Position numbers and translations under genes: made by a program. This document shows, one piece after another, positions 55,712-63,850 of a DNA stretch of 64,000 nt; positions within the stretch are counted from its first letter, which is position 1, and each line of letters begins with the position of its first letter. The DNA comes from Paraburkholderia aromaticivorans. GTDB lineage: Bacteria > Pseudomonadota > Gammaproteobacteria > Burkholderiales > Burkholderiaceae. The DNA lies in NCBI RefSeq assembly GCF_012689525.1, contig NZ_CP051514.1, positions 434,001-498,000 on the forward strand, given 5' to 3'. The notes under the pieces are model-generated. The model did not search any database, was not told where the DNA came from, and saw nothing but the letters and a program-made list of their open reading frames with translations.

Positions 55712-55909
55712 CCAGAGCGCGAAGCCGGTGCGATCCCAGTATAGGCATTTGACTTTCGAGCGGTCCCGGCCGACGAACACGAACAGATTGCCCGAGACAG
55801 GGTTCTGGGCAAGCAGTGGTTCGACCAGATACGACAGGCCGTCGATGGATTTGCGCATGTCGACCGGCTCACGGCAGATATACGCACGAACATCGGCTGC
55901 GATCAGCAC
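55712..55909 (-). pseudogene. tnpB: IS66 tnpB, N-terminal part (split by IS21)
   Basis: Starts at ATG 55909, encoding MLIAADVRAYICREPVDMRK, SIDGLSYLVEPLLAQ and FVGRDRSKVKCLYWDRTGFA, the N-terminus of TnpB. It then reads LWCQ and into the IS21 element. Together with 52184-52308 it makes a complete tnpB once the IS21 and one CCAGAG copy are removed. It overlaps tnpA by 7 bp. Confidence 0.85.
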
Positions 55910-56316
55910 CGGTTACCTCCGAGCTGTCCGAGCACGAAACGCACGATGCGCTCGGCATGAGCACCGGTCAGCTCGATGCGAACACCGGCGAGCGACAACG
56001 TCACCCGATCACGCGAAGACGACAAAGCGTCCGCCGTCGACGGTGGCGCAGGAGTGGCTGGCGCGGTGTCCGGACGGGAAACGATAAATGCCGCGTCCGG
56101 GGTGACCGCGAGCGGGTGCGCGTCTGCTCGTACCTCGCCAGAGAGCTTCTTGCGCCACAGGCCGAAGGTACTGACGGCGAGCCCCTGTTCACGACAGAAA
56201 CGTCGAAGGCCCAGTCCGCTTGTGGTCCATGCCATGACCATCTCGCGCCAGAATGCTTCGCCTTGCCGGGGGCGTCGTGCGCCCGTCGGTTCGGCCTCGC
56301 CCGTTGTGTCGTCCAT
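55903..56316 (-). CDS. tnpA: IS66 accessory protein TnpA
   Basis: A 137-residue protein of the IS66 TnpA type: EAFWREMVMAWTTSGLGLRR, FCREQGLAVSTFGLWRKKL as helix-turn-helix, and VTLSLAGVRIELTGAHAERI near the C-terminus. It is upstream of, and overlaps, tnpB on the minus strand. Its own copy is intact, but the element lacks tnpC, so movement would need help in trans. Confidence 0.85.
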   Translation of the reverse strand: MDDTTGEAEPTGARRPRQGEAFWREMVMAWTTSGLGLRRFCREQGLAVSTFGLWRKKLSGEVRADAHPLAVTPDAAFIVSRPDTAPATPAPPSTADALSSSRDRVTLSLAGVRIELTGAHAERIVRFVLGQLGGNRC

Positions 56317-56365
56317 TGCCTTGCTCCGTCGTTACGATGGCATCACCTTCGCACCGCGCTTACGT

Positions 56366-56702
56366 GCGTTCAAGACGGGAGGCGCTGACGGATACGTTGC
56401 AGGGTGACGCCTTTGCGGCGCAGTTCCCGGTGAATGACGCTGCAATCCGGTTCGATCCGCTTCGACGGATCAGGCGACGATGCCGACGACAGTACACGCC
56501 GTTCAAGCTCATCCTCTTCCAGTGGCTCAATCGCCGCCCAGTCGAGTCCGGCTGCTGCGGCAAGCTGAAGATACTGGGTGATCGTCGCAAGGCCGACGCC
56601 GAGCGCGCCCTGCACCTGGCGGTGTGTGAGATTGCAAGCCAGCTTCAGGCGAAGCACTTCCTTGATTCTGCGCATGGTTGTCCGGTGAGCCGGCATCGTC
56701 AA
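56366..56702 (-). pseudogene. IS21-family istA, N-terminal fragment
   Basis: About 100 residues from near 56702: HRTTMRRIKEVLRLKLACNL, HRQVQGALGVGLATITQYLQ (helix-turn-helix), LEEDELERRV and HRELRRKGVTLQ. This is the N-terminus of an IstA of a subtype different from the complete IS21 here. It is cut at 56366 by the IS66 end and the rest is not present on the other side. Confidence 0.8.
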
Positions 56703-56780
56703 TATCTCCCAAAGGGAGCTACCTTAATGCCGACGGATTGATCCATACGCAGCACCGCCAACCTGAAACTGACGATCCGC

Positions 56781-56948
56781 TTCGCTTTGCCGAACGCTGG
56801 TTTCGGGAATCCGAACAGGCTGTTCGGCAAACCGAACAGCCGTTTCGGAACACCAGCGTTCTCGTTCGGCTTTACCCGAAATGCGTGTTCGTCATCCAGC
56901 AAAGACCTTGTTCGGCTTCAACCGAAAACCCTGTTCGGCTTTGCCGAA
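56781..56948. repeat. Array of TTCGG...CCGAA palindromes at 20-23-bp period
   Basis: Six imperfect palindromes TTCGG/TTCGC-N4-6-CCGAA start at 56781, 56802, 56823, 56865, 56911 and 56934. Half-sites at 56843 and 56888 fill the gaps, so eight units follow at 20-23-bp steps. The later 23-bp steps break any reading frame, so the pattern is at DNA level. Confidence 0.75.
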
Positions 56949-57325
56949 ATACGCAGGTTCAGCGTCCGCAGCGCGGTCGACGCGGTGAGAGGCTGAAAGG
57001 TGATCAGCTTCTCGTTGCGCATGCGGGATGGAAACCGAAGACCTTCATTCTTGAAGACCTTGACTGTCTGACTGGCCGAGCCTACCCGTGAGAACGTTTC
57101 GAAGAAGTACGCGATTGTCTCCCTGACCTGCAAGTCTGGGTCAAGCACCACGTTGCCGAGTTCGTCGTACACGAAGCCAGTCGGGAGTGGACAGCGATAC
57201 TCGCCACGGCGCGCCTTGTTCAGGATCCCTCCGCGCAATCGGGCTTTGATGACGTGGAGCTCCGCCTCGCTCATCGTACCCTTGAGCCCGAGAAGAAGCC
57301 TGTCGTTGAAAGACGCAGGGTTATA
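56930..57325 (-). pseudogene. Serine recombinase, middle part (C-terminal side of an insertion)
   Basis: Encodes YNPASFNDRLLLGLKGTMSE, AELHVIKARLRGGILNKARRGEY and the start of the recombinase domain (TGFVYDELGNVVLDPDLQ, FSRVGSASQTVKVFKNEG). It then ends after ALRTLNLR against the TTCGG array. It is the continuation of the N-terminal fragment at 59796-60175, the two being separated by another serine-recombinase element. The C-terminal zinc-ribbon half is missing. Confidence 0.8.
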
Positions 57326-57346
57326 CGATCGGTCATGTTGATGCCC

Positions 57347-59410
57347 TCATGTGTTTGCTCGCGGGGCGATAACGAGATGGTTTCGCACGCCCGATTTGAG
57401 CTCATGGAGAGCGGATATGCTCTCCGGGGTATTGGGAAACAGGAAACGTTTGTCATGCGAATCGCGCTGGACACAGATGACGCCGTCGCGGATGCGTCGC
57501 TTGATCCACGAGGTCGAAACCTGCAGGGATTGCGCGACATCGGCAACGGTCAACCATCCAGAGATGTGCCGCGCACGCATTGATCTGGCGTCGTGCAATA
57601 CACGATGACGCTGCCGGATGAGCTGTACGGTCCGTGCCGGGACATGGCTGCATCGGGCCGAGTGATACCCCTCCTGGGACAGTATTCCGGCTATTGTGGC
57701 ATCGTCGATGCCCTGCCGGGCAAGTTCAAGCACGCGGGCTTCCATCTCGGCGCCCCTGGTGAGTGCCCGCGCGGCATGCACACGCGGCTCGACCTCCAGT
57801 TGGGAGATCTCACCACCTCGCCAGACAACACGGATTGCGATCCGATCACGCGTTACCCGGTGCAGGATCACTTTATCAATCAGGGAACGCAGCAGGGCCT
57901 TCTTGCTCTCGCGATTGACTTGCGGTCGCTGCCAGATTTCCGGTAGCTGGGTACCGAGCGCAAGAAAGTCATTTTGCTCTTCAGCACTGAGCGCCTCCGG
58001 TTTGCATGCCTCAACCTGATGACGGGCAAGCGCATCCTCCGCCTGTCGCAGTTCGCGCAGCGCCGTTTCCCACCGCCGTTCAAGCTCGGCAGCAATCAGA
58101 CGGTTATCCGGATCGACGCGATTGTATTGGCGCTCGGCCAGGAGCGCCTGATAGCGTAGCCGTTCGACCTGCTGCACCTCTGCCCGGTTGGCGGCATCAC
58201 GGGTCTGCTGTCTTGCATGGTTTGCACCCGCCCACGTTTCGAGCTCCGCGGGTCCAACTGCCGCGAGGAAGGCCTCCACGACCCGCGCATCAATAAGGTC
58301 AGCAGGGAGGTGCTGGCATAGTTGGCCACCCTGACTACGCAGCAGATAGTTACAGACGTACCTGTTCGCATTCTTGTACTGCACCGCCATCTTGTGACCG
58401 CATTGCCCGCACCAGACGATGCCCTGGAGCACGGCTGCACCGTCGCGGGGTATCCCGCGCGTCTGGTTTCGCTGATATTCCGCATGGTTATCGCGCAACA
58501 TGGCCTGGACCTGTTCGAAACGTTCCCAGTCGAGGTAGACAGGATAACGGTCTTTCACGACGATTTTCCATTCTGACATAGGACAGCGTTCTGTGATGAG
58601 CTTGCCGTTGGCATAAGTCGAATGGCACGACCGGGTTCGACCATAGACGAACGCACCCGCGTAGGCAGGATTCTTCAGAATCGCCGTGAGCATATTGGCC
58701 GTTGGTGAACGCCAGATGATGTCGCCAAACCGGTCGCGCCGCGGCAAGGTCAGCGCGTGATCGCGGAAGCGGCGCATTACTTTGCCCACCGACCCAAGAC
58801 CCAGAAACGTCGTAAAGATCAGCGATACCCGATCCTGCACCTCCTGGTTCGGATCTTTATGCACCATGCCGTTGGTGTCGCGCTCGAGTCCTGCGGGTAG
58901 CAGCAACGCCAGTTCACCGCGCTTTGCCTTGTTCAGCAGTCCGGCCGTCAGGCGGCCACGCAGGGTGTGCAACTCGACCTCGGAAATCGTGCCCTTCAAA
59001 CCCAGCAAAAGGCGTCCGTTCGCAGAACCCGGATCATATACGCCATCGCGATCGCCGATAAGACATTGGCGAAACCCACACAGATCCAGCAAGGGATACC
59101 AGTCCGTGCAATTACGTGCAAGCCGGGTTACTTCGTACGAGAGGATGATGCCGACCTCGCCCAGGGTCACGCGGGCAATCACATCCTTGAAGCCCTCACG
59201 ATGCGAAAGCGTCGAGCCACTTAGGCCAAGATCCATGTCGACCACCTCGATATTCGCATCATCCCAGCCCAGATCGCTTGCCCGCTGGCGCAGCGCATAC
59301 TGCAATCGCAGGCTTTCCTGATTGGTTACTACCTGGTTCGGAGTGGATTGCCTGATATAGATTATTGCCTTACGGCACAGATGTCGGGCCGTTACAAGTT
59401 CCGATGTCAT
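57347..59410 (-). CDS. Large serine recombinase of the inner element
   Basis: A 687-residue recombinase from ATG 59410. The catalytic domain has the nucleophile Ser in IIYIRQSTPNQ and VTRLARNCTDW. DGVYDPGSANGRLLLGLKGT precedes the recombinase domain, which contains ILKNPAYAGAFVYG. A zinc ribbon follows (GIVWCGQCGHKMAVQ, YVCNYLL), then a coiled coil (about 420-510) and an extra C-terminal helix-turn-helix (WLTVADVAQSLQVSTSWIKRRI). It starts inside the stop of a small upstream gene. It looks intact and is probably what drove insertion into the outer recombinase gene. Confidence 0.92.
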   Translation of the reverse strand: MTSELVTARHLCRKAIIYIRQSTPNQVVTNQESLRLQYALRQRASDLGWDDANIEVVDMDLGLSGSTLSHREGFKDVIARVTLGEVGIILSYEVTRLARNCTDWYPLLDLCGFRQCLIGDRDGVYDPGSANGRLLLGLKGTISEVELHTLRGRLTAGLLNKAKRGELALLLPAGLERDTNGMVHKDPNQEVQDRVSLIFTTFLGLGSVGKVMRRFRDHALTLPRRDRFGDIIWRSPTANMLTAILKNPAYAGAFVYGRTRSCHSTYANGKLITERCPMSEWKIVVKDRYPVYLDWERFEQVQAMLRDNHAEYQRNQTRGIPRDGAAVLQGIVWCGQCGHKMAVQYKNANRYVCNYLLRSQGGQLCQHLPADLIDARVVEAFLAAVGPAELETWAGANHARQQTRDAANRAEVQQVERLRYQALLAERQYNRVDPDNRLIAAELERRWETALRELRQAEDALARHQVEACKPEALSAEEQNDFLALGTQLPEIWQRPQVNRESKKALLRSLIDKVILHRVTRDRIAIRVVWRGGEISQLEVEPRVHAARALTRGAEMEARVLELARQGIDDATIAGILSQEGYHSARCSHVPARTVQLIRQRHRVLHDARSMRARHISGWLTVADVAQSLQVSTSWIKRRIRDGVICVQRDSHDKRFLFPNTPESISALHELKSGVRNHLVIAPRANT

Positions 59411-59805
59411 GGCTTGTCCCTCGAGGCAGCAACCGTATTCTGTAAATCGCAATTCCCATCTATTATCAAGCACTCCTTATTTAAATAGAAGACTGATCCA
59501 TGATTTTCTGGTGACTCCAGCTCTCTGGCCACACGAACCAGTTCCCGGACGCTATCGGCCGATAGTTTGCTCGATGGTAGACGCTCAGACGTCGGACGGA
59601 GAGAAGTCGCCACCACCGGAATTTTTAACAGGACGTCGTCCCGATAAGCGACGGTGACTTGACCATATGCGCCGACCGTGGCCGCCGATGCCACGACAGC
59701 AAAGGTGCGGCCATACAGCGGATGGGCGGGATCAGTGACAGTTACCTGTTCCAGCCGCCCTGTTGGCAGCCGAACAGGGGTACCAAGATGTGTCCTCGTA
59801 GACAC
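59407..59805 (-). CDS. Small protein coupled to the serine recombinase (DUF5372-like)
   Basis: A 132-residue protein if GTG 59805 is used. Key wording is VTDPAHPLYGRTFAVV, GQVTVAYRDDVLLKIPVVAT and KLSADSVRELVRVAREL. The HPLxGR core recurs in the gene at 61107, so a shared family of recombinase partners is likely; DUF5372 is my best name for it. Its TGA overlaps the recombinase ATG (59407-59410). The first codons coincide with the element boundary inside the outer recombinase gene. Confidence 0.7.
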   Translation of the reverse strand: MSTRTHLGTPVRLPTGRLEQVTVTDPAHPLYGRTFAVVASAATVGAYGQVTVAYRDDVLLKIPVVATSLRPTSERLPSSKLSADSVRELVRVARELESPENHGSVFYLNKECLIIDGNCDLQNTVAASRDKP

Positions 59806-60175
59806 CATCCTCATCGAGAATGAGCGTATCAGCGAAGGCGCAGATCTCCAGCAGACAATGCCAGTCGGCATTGTTTCTTGCCAGGCGGGACACCTCCAGG
59901 CCCATGACGATGCCCGCGCGTCCCATGCCGACATCCGTGACCAGTCGTTGAAATCCTTCCCGCCAGGACGCCGATGCGCCAGACTCGCCCTGGTCGCTAT
60001 CGATGGTAATGATCTGGTCGTCGCGCCAGCCAAGCGCGGTCGCACGCCCACGAAGGGCATATTGCCGCTTCGTGCTCTCGACGTTCTCGACGACCTGTTT
60101 CATCGACGACTGCCGGACGTAAAGGTAAGCGCCCCGTTCGAGGTGCTGAGGTTGAACTTTAAGCGATGCGTTCAT
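59796..60175 (-). pseudogene. Serine recombinase, N-terminal catalytic fragment
   Basis: Starts at ATG 60175: LERGAYLYVRQSSMKQVVEN (nucleophile in RQSS), TIDSDQGESGASASWREGF, GLEVSRLARNNADWHCLLEI, and LILDEDGVY, where the sequence is broken by the inner element. The matching continuation is at 56930-57325. The split lies in the conserved DGVY-(D/N)P motif. The start overlaps the stop of the small gene upstream (ATGA). Confidence 0.85.
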
Positions 60176-60472
60176 GCTGTTCTCCGCTCATTGATCGTCA
60201 TGACAATGCCTGCGAGTGCGTGAATGACGGTGCAGCGCTCGAAGGGCTGTGCTTGTGATGGGGATCGGGGCGGAGTCTGTTCCGACTGGGTGCCAGCGGT
60301 GACCAGCATGCATGCCCATGTCCACATGCCTCGATTTAGAAAAACGTTGAGCCCACGCCGGGCGTCTGCTGGCAGAGCCTCCCCCAGCATGGCCGAACGC
60401 ATCACCTCGTACTGCGCGACGACGGCGGGCGAAAGCGTCGGCGGTCTGGCATCGGCTCTGGTTATCCCGCCG
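60172..60472 (-). CDS. Second half of a frameshifted HTH protein
   Basis: The frame reads GGITRADARPPTLSP, AVVAQYEVMRSAMLGEALPA, DARRGLNVFLNRGMWTWACM and ends at 60172, overlapping the recombinase start by ATGA. It has no good start codon near its 5' end except an internal GTG/ATG at 60405. It continues directly from the HTH gene if a -1 shift occurs at the A8 run (60473-60480). I interpret it as the C-terminal half of one protein rather than a separate gene. Confidence 0.6.
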
Positions 60473-60929
60473 TTTTTTTTACACCGAAGGCACGTTCGAT
60501 CGTTCTTGGATGCACATTGAGACCAAATTCATTGCGAACCAGTCTTGCCAGTTCGCGTGCCCGAATCGGCTCTCCGGGGACAAGCCGTGTCTTGAGAAAC
60601 GCCAACACGTCACCCTGGATCTTGTGTGGACCATGTGGCCCTCGCTTCCTCGGCACCAGTCCTGCGATCCCACCTTCCTCGAAGTCCGTCCGGGCCTGAT
60701 AGAAGGTCGGTCGCGAGACGCCGTATTCGTCGGAAACCGACGTCACCGATGCCTTCTCGACGGAGACGCGGCGCAACATCTCGTACTTCACCTGCACGGC
60801 GTCGTGCGGGTCAAAAAAACTCCCTTCCTGAAACTTGGGGTCCAGGACGTTCTCCGGCATCGGATTCAACGCGCCGTCCTCTGCGAGAACGTCGATCTTC
60901 GAGCGCTTGCGTTCACTGGGTGGGGGCAC
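60462..60929 (-). CDS. Helix-turn-helix protein of the outer recombinase element
   Basis: A 155-residue product in the zero frame. AVQVKYEMLRRVSVEKASV, EYGVSRPTFYQARTDFEEGG is a transposase-like helix-turn-helix. IAGLVPRKRGPHGPHKI follows, and a second winged region RARELARLVRNEFGLNVHPR, TIERAFGVKKTAG ends the frame after an A8 run. The slippery A-AAA-AAA at 60473-60480 would move ribosomes or polymerase into the frame that continues to 60172. It probably regulates or assists the recombinase. Confidence 0.75.
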   Translation of the reverse strand: MPPPSERKRSKIDVLAEDGALNPMPENVLDPKFQEGSFFDPHDAVQVKYEMLRRVSVEKASVTSVSDEYGVSRPTFYQARTDFEEGGIAGLVPRKRGPHGPHKIQGDVLAFLKTRLVPGEPIRARELARLVRNEFGLNVHPRTIERAFGVKKTAG

Positions 60930-61106
60930 ATTCAGATCCAGATGATCAAAAGACTTTGTGTAATTAAATTATGCCGCGACTGAAGCATTGTCAAGGAAAA
61001 TCGCTGTTAACTTAAACGGTGTTTAAAAGTGCAAAAGCGAGACTTCGTCTACGTTACGCAGAGCATGTGCGGCCTTAATTATTTTACATATGCGGCAAAA
61101 TTAGGC
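60930..61106. promoter_or_regulatory. AT-rich region upstream of the HTH gene
   Basis: A short AT-rich stretch (ATTAAATTATG, TTAATTATTTTACATATGCGGC) that is a likely promoter region for the HTH-recombinase operon. No exact boxes are assigned. Confidence 0.3.
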
Positions 61107-61427
61107 TTACAGCTGATTGGCGCTATCAGCTCGCCTGTGCGAGGAGAGGCGTGTCACGAGGCAAGCAAGCTCCATCAAGTCCGCTACCGTGAACAGCGCA
61201 CGTTCTTGCCCCATGGTGACTTCAGGATCAGGCTCGCTCGTATCGGTCCACTTCGGGGGAACGGAGCAGACGCTCTTGTCGTCGATGCGCAGCAAGAGAC
61301 GCTTGCCGGAGCGGTTATAGCGCTCGCCAACGCAGACGAGCTGCCGGCCACTTAATGGATGGAAGGGATGAGTTATGCGGACAAGCTGCGCCGAGGTAGC
61401 AACAAGGCCTGCATTCCGAGCTATGTT
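61107..61427 (-). pseudogene. Recombinase-partner protein (DUF5372-like), 5' end cut
   Basis: Minus-strand frame ending at 61107. RITHPFHPLSGRQLVCVGER, SGKRLLLRIDDKSVCSVPPK and FTVADLMELACLVTRL match the HPLxGR family seen at 59407-59805. The frame runs without a clear start codon up to the IS66 boundary at about 61427, so the 5' end was probably removed there. It lies upstream of, and in the same direction as, the HTH and recombinase genes of the outer element. Confidence 0.6.
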
Positions 61428-61573
61428 ACAAGCGCCTGGAGCGAGGCCGTTTCATCTGGCCGCAGGCCGACGCGGGATGCATCCATCTGTCGGCGGCACA
61501 ACTGTCGATGCTGCTCGAAGGCATCGACTGGCGACGCCCCGAACGGACGTGGAAGCCCACATGCGCCGCGTAA
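61428..61573 (+). pseudogene. tnpB: IS66 tnpB, C-terminal fragment
   Basis: Encodes KRLERGRFIWPQADAG, CIHLSAAQLSMLLEGIDWRR and a stop at 61573, the normal TnpB ending before tnpC. The 5' part of tnpB and all of tnpA are missing, with the break at about 61428 next to the truncated recombinase-partner gene. Confidence 0.8.
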
Positions 61574-61614
61574 ATTTGCCCCCACTTCTGCGCGTGCCTG
61601 GTAAACTCTCAGGC

Positions 61615-63144
61615 ATGCCAGTCAGCCGACTCCCCGACGACATCGACACACTCAAGCGCATGCTTGTCTCGCGCGAAGAAACCATCGCGCGCCTGCTTGC
61701 CGAGATCTCGCGTCTGAAGCGCTGGCAGTACGGACGCTCGTCGGAGCGCATGGCAGAACTGACGGGACAACTGCAGCTCGCACTCAGTGACGGGTCACTG
61801 CCGCAGCAGGATGCCGTGCCAGCACCGGCGCCTGATGAACCCGTAGACACGACAGCGCCGGTGGTCCCACTACGCCGCCGCTCGCGCGAATTCCCTGCGC
61901 ACCTGCCACGCGAGGTGGTGGAGCACAAGCCACAGGGCTGCGACTGCCCCGAATGCGGTGGCCGGCTGCGCAAGCTGGGTGAAGACGCCTCCGAGATGCT
62001 GGACTACGTGCCGGGGTACTTCCGGGTGATCCGCCACGTGCGCCCCCGGCTGAGCTGTGCCCGTTGTGCGAAGGTTGTCCAGGAAGCGGCGCCGTCGCGC
62101 CCGATCGCACGCGGCATGGCCGCAGCCGGCCTGCTGGCGCAGGTGGTGGTTGCCAAGTACGCCGACCATACGCCGTTGTACCGGCAGGCAGGAATCTATC
62201 GCCGTGCCGGCATTGAACTCGACCGTGCCACCCTGGCCTCATGGGTTCGCGAGTCCGCCGCACTGCTGCAGCCGCTGGCGGATGCCGTTGGCCGGTATGT
62301 GCGTGAGGCGCAAAAAATCCATACGGATGACACTCCCGTCCCGGTGCTGGAACCCGGACGCGGCAAGACGCGTACGGCGCGGTTGTGGACGTACGTACGC
62401 GATGACCGGCCGGCGGGCAGCCGGGCACCCCCGGCGGTCTGGTACCAGTACTCGCCCGACCGTAAGGGAGAGCGACCCCGTACGCATCTGCAGGGCTGGT
62501 CGGGCATCCTGCAAGCGGATGCCTATAGTGGCTACGATGCGCTGTACCGCGATGGCACGATCATCGAGGCAGCGTGCTGGGCGCATGTGCGGCGCAAGTT
62601 CTACGACCTGTACGAACTGGAGCGTTCGCCGGTAGCGCAGGAGGCACTCAGCCGCATCGCGGCCCTGTATGCCATCGAGCGCGAGGTGCGCGGCCGCAAG
62701 CCGGAGGTCCGGCAGTCTGTGCGCATGGCGCGGGCATTGCCGCTCGCGGGCACACTGAAGGACTGGCTGGAACATACGCTCGCGCGGGTCCCGGCGAAGT
62801 CGGGCCTTGGCAAGGCAATCCGGTATGCGCTGGGGAACTGGCACGCGCTGGTGCGCTACTGTGAAGACGGGCGCATCGAGATCGACAACAATACGGCGGA
62901 GCGGGCTATCCGGCCGCTCGTGATCGGCCGGCGCAATTACCTGTTTGCCGGTTCTGACGGCGGTGGACAGAGTGCGGCGGTCATCTACAGCCTGATCGGC
63001 ATAGCACGCCTGAATGGCATCGAACCGTATGCATACCTGCGCACGGTATTCGAGCGCATCGCCGAGCATCCCATCAACCGGATCGACGAGTTGCTGCCGT
63101 GGCGTTTGACGCCGGTGGAGCAGCCGGTCCAGCAGGCTGCGTGA
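61615..63144 (+). CDS. tnpC: IS66-family transposase TnpC
   Basis: A 509-residue transposase from ATG 61615. The N-terminal leucine-zipper-like region (LKRMLVSREETIARLLAEIS) is followed by LKRWQYGRSSERM. A zinc-binding segment comes next (CDCPECGGRLRKLG, SCARCAKVV). The DDE core has IHTDDTPVPVL, ILQADAYSGYDALY and GRIEIDNNTAERAIRPL. The ending YLRTVFERIAEHPINRIDEL-LPW is typical. It looks intact, though the element lacks tnpA and most of tnpB. Confidence 0.96.
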   Translation: MPVSRLPDDIDTLKRMLVSREETIARLLAEISRLKRWQYGRSSERMAELTGQLQLALSDGSLPQQDAVPAPAPDEPVDTTAPVVPLRRRSREFPAHLPREVVEHKPQGCDCPECGGRLRKLGEDASEMLDYVPGYFRVIRHVRPRLSCARCAKVVQEAAPSRPIARGMAAAGLLAQVVVAKYADHTPLYRQAGIYRRAGIELDRATLASWVRESAALLQPLADAVGRYVREAQKIHTDDTPVPVLEPGRGKTRTARLWTYVRDDRPAGSRAPPAVWYQYSPDRKGERPRTHLQGWSGILQADAYSGYDALYRDGTIIEAACWAHVRRKFYDLYELERSPVAQEALSRIAALYAIEREVRGRKPEVRQSVRMARALPLAGTLKDWLEHTLARVPAKSGLGKAIRYALGNWHALVRYCEDGRIEIDNNTAERAIRPLVIGRRNYLFAGSDGGGQSAAVIYSLIGIARLNGIEPYAYLRTVFERIAEHPINRIDELLPWRLTPVEQPVQQAA

Positions 63145-63146
63145 CG

Positions 63147-63740
63147 ATGGCATCGACTCGCAAGCCCGCGGTACGCGCGGTCAATTCACAGATACCGGTC
63201 TACCAGCTGCACATCGAACTGAAGTATCTGAAGCCGGCGATCTGGAGACGGGTGCTGGTCCCCGCCTCGATCAAGCTGCCGAAGCTGCACGTCGTGCTGC
63301 TGTGGGCGATGGGCTGGGATGGCGGCCACCTGCACGAATTCGTGTTCGGCGACATCAACTACGGGGTGCCCGATCCGGACTTCCCGAGTGACCCGCCGAT
63401 GCTCAACGAAGCGCGGGTGAGCCTGGGCCGTGCGCTCGGTGCGCTGAAGTCATTCATCTACATCTACGATTACGGTGACAACTGGCAGCATCGTGTGAAG
63501 GTCGAGAAGGTCCTGCCGCCTGATCCTGAGCTGCGCTCGCCCATCTGCCTGGACGGCCAAAATGCCTGTCCGCCGGAAGATGTTGGCGGCGTACCCGGCT
63601 ACATCGAGTTCCTCGACGCGATCATCGATCCCGCTCATGATGAACACCACCTGTTGCTCGACTGGTGTGGCGGTGGTTTCGATCCTGCTGCCTTTGACCT
63701 CCAAGGCGTCAACGAACGCCTCTGCGAGATCAAATTCTGA
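63147..63740 (+). CDS. Plasmid pRiA4b ORF-3 family protein, IS66 passenger
   Basis: A 197-residue protein whose start is 2 bp after tnpC. It has the family's signatures: VYQLHIELKYLKPAIWRRVL, KLHVVLLWAMGWDGGHLHEF, IYDYGDNWQHRVKVEKVLP and a Cys-containing CLDGQNACPPEDVGGVPGY. Function is unknown; members are common beside mobile genes. Because the IS66 right end (63762-63770) lies beyond it, the gene is carried inside the element. Confidence 0.92.
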   Translation: MASTRKPAVRAVNSQIPVYQLHIELKYLKPAIWRRVLVPASIKLPKLHVVLLWAMGWDGGHLHEFVFGDINYGVPDPDFPSDPPMLNEARVSLGRALGALKSFIYIYDYGDNWQHRVKVEKVLPPDPELRSPICLDGQNACPPEDVGGVPGYIEFLDAIIDPAHDEHHLLLDWCGGGFDPAAFDLQGVNERLCEIKF

Positions 63741-63850
63741 TCGTCAAGACGGCCGCCAAATGTCGCTTACTTCTCACCTGACAAAGATCGAAGGTGCATA
63801 CAGCCATCGCGAACGGCGGCTTTGTGGCGCGATGACTGTCCCTTGTGGGT

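Larger units (their letters stand above)
52140..56365 (-). mobile_element. IS66-family copy interrupted by the IS21 element, tnpC end missing
   Basis: Its right end is at 56365, where the complement of GTAAGCGCGG is read (GCGCTTAC at 56358-56365). It carries tnpA and a tnpB split by IS21. At about 52140 it stops against a different IS66 left end in opposite orientation, with tnpC lost. At 56366 it abuts an IS21 istA fragment, into which it presumably inserted. Confidence 0.7.
61428..63770 (+). mobile_element. IS66-family element, right part with passenger gene
   Basis: The right end has GTCGCTTAC at 63762-63770; its complement continues GTAAGCGACATTTG, like the left end at 51755. Contents are the tnpB tail, tnpC and a pRiA4b ORF-3 gene. 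The left half is missing. Confidence 0.75.

Noticed and set aside
56781..56948. TTCGG array as a CRISPR
   Set aside because: Units are 14-16-bp palindromes with 5-9-bp gaps, far from repeat-spacer dimensions, and there are no cas genes.
56699..56996. Short proteins across the TTCGG array (FG/PN-rich frames on both strands)
   Set aside because: Periods of 23 bp break each frame after a few units and no start signal is present.
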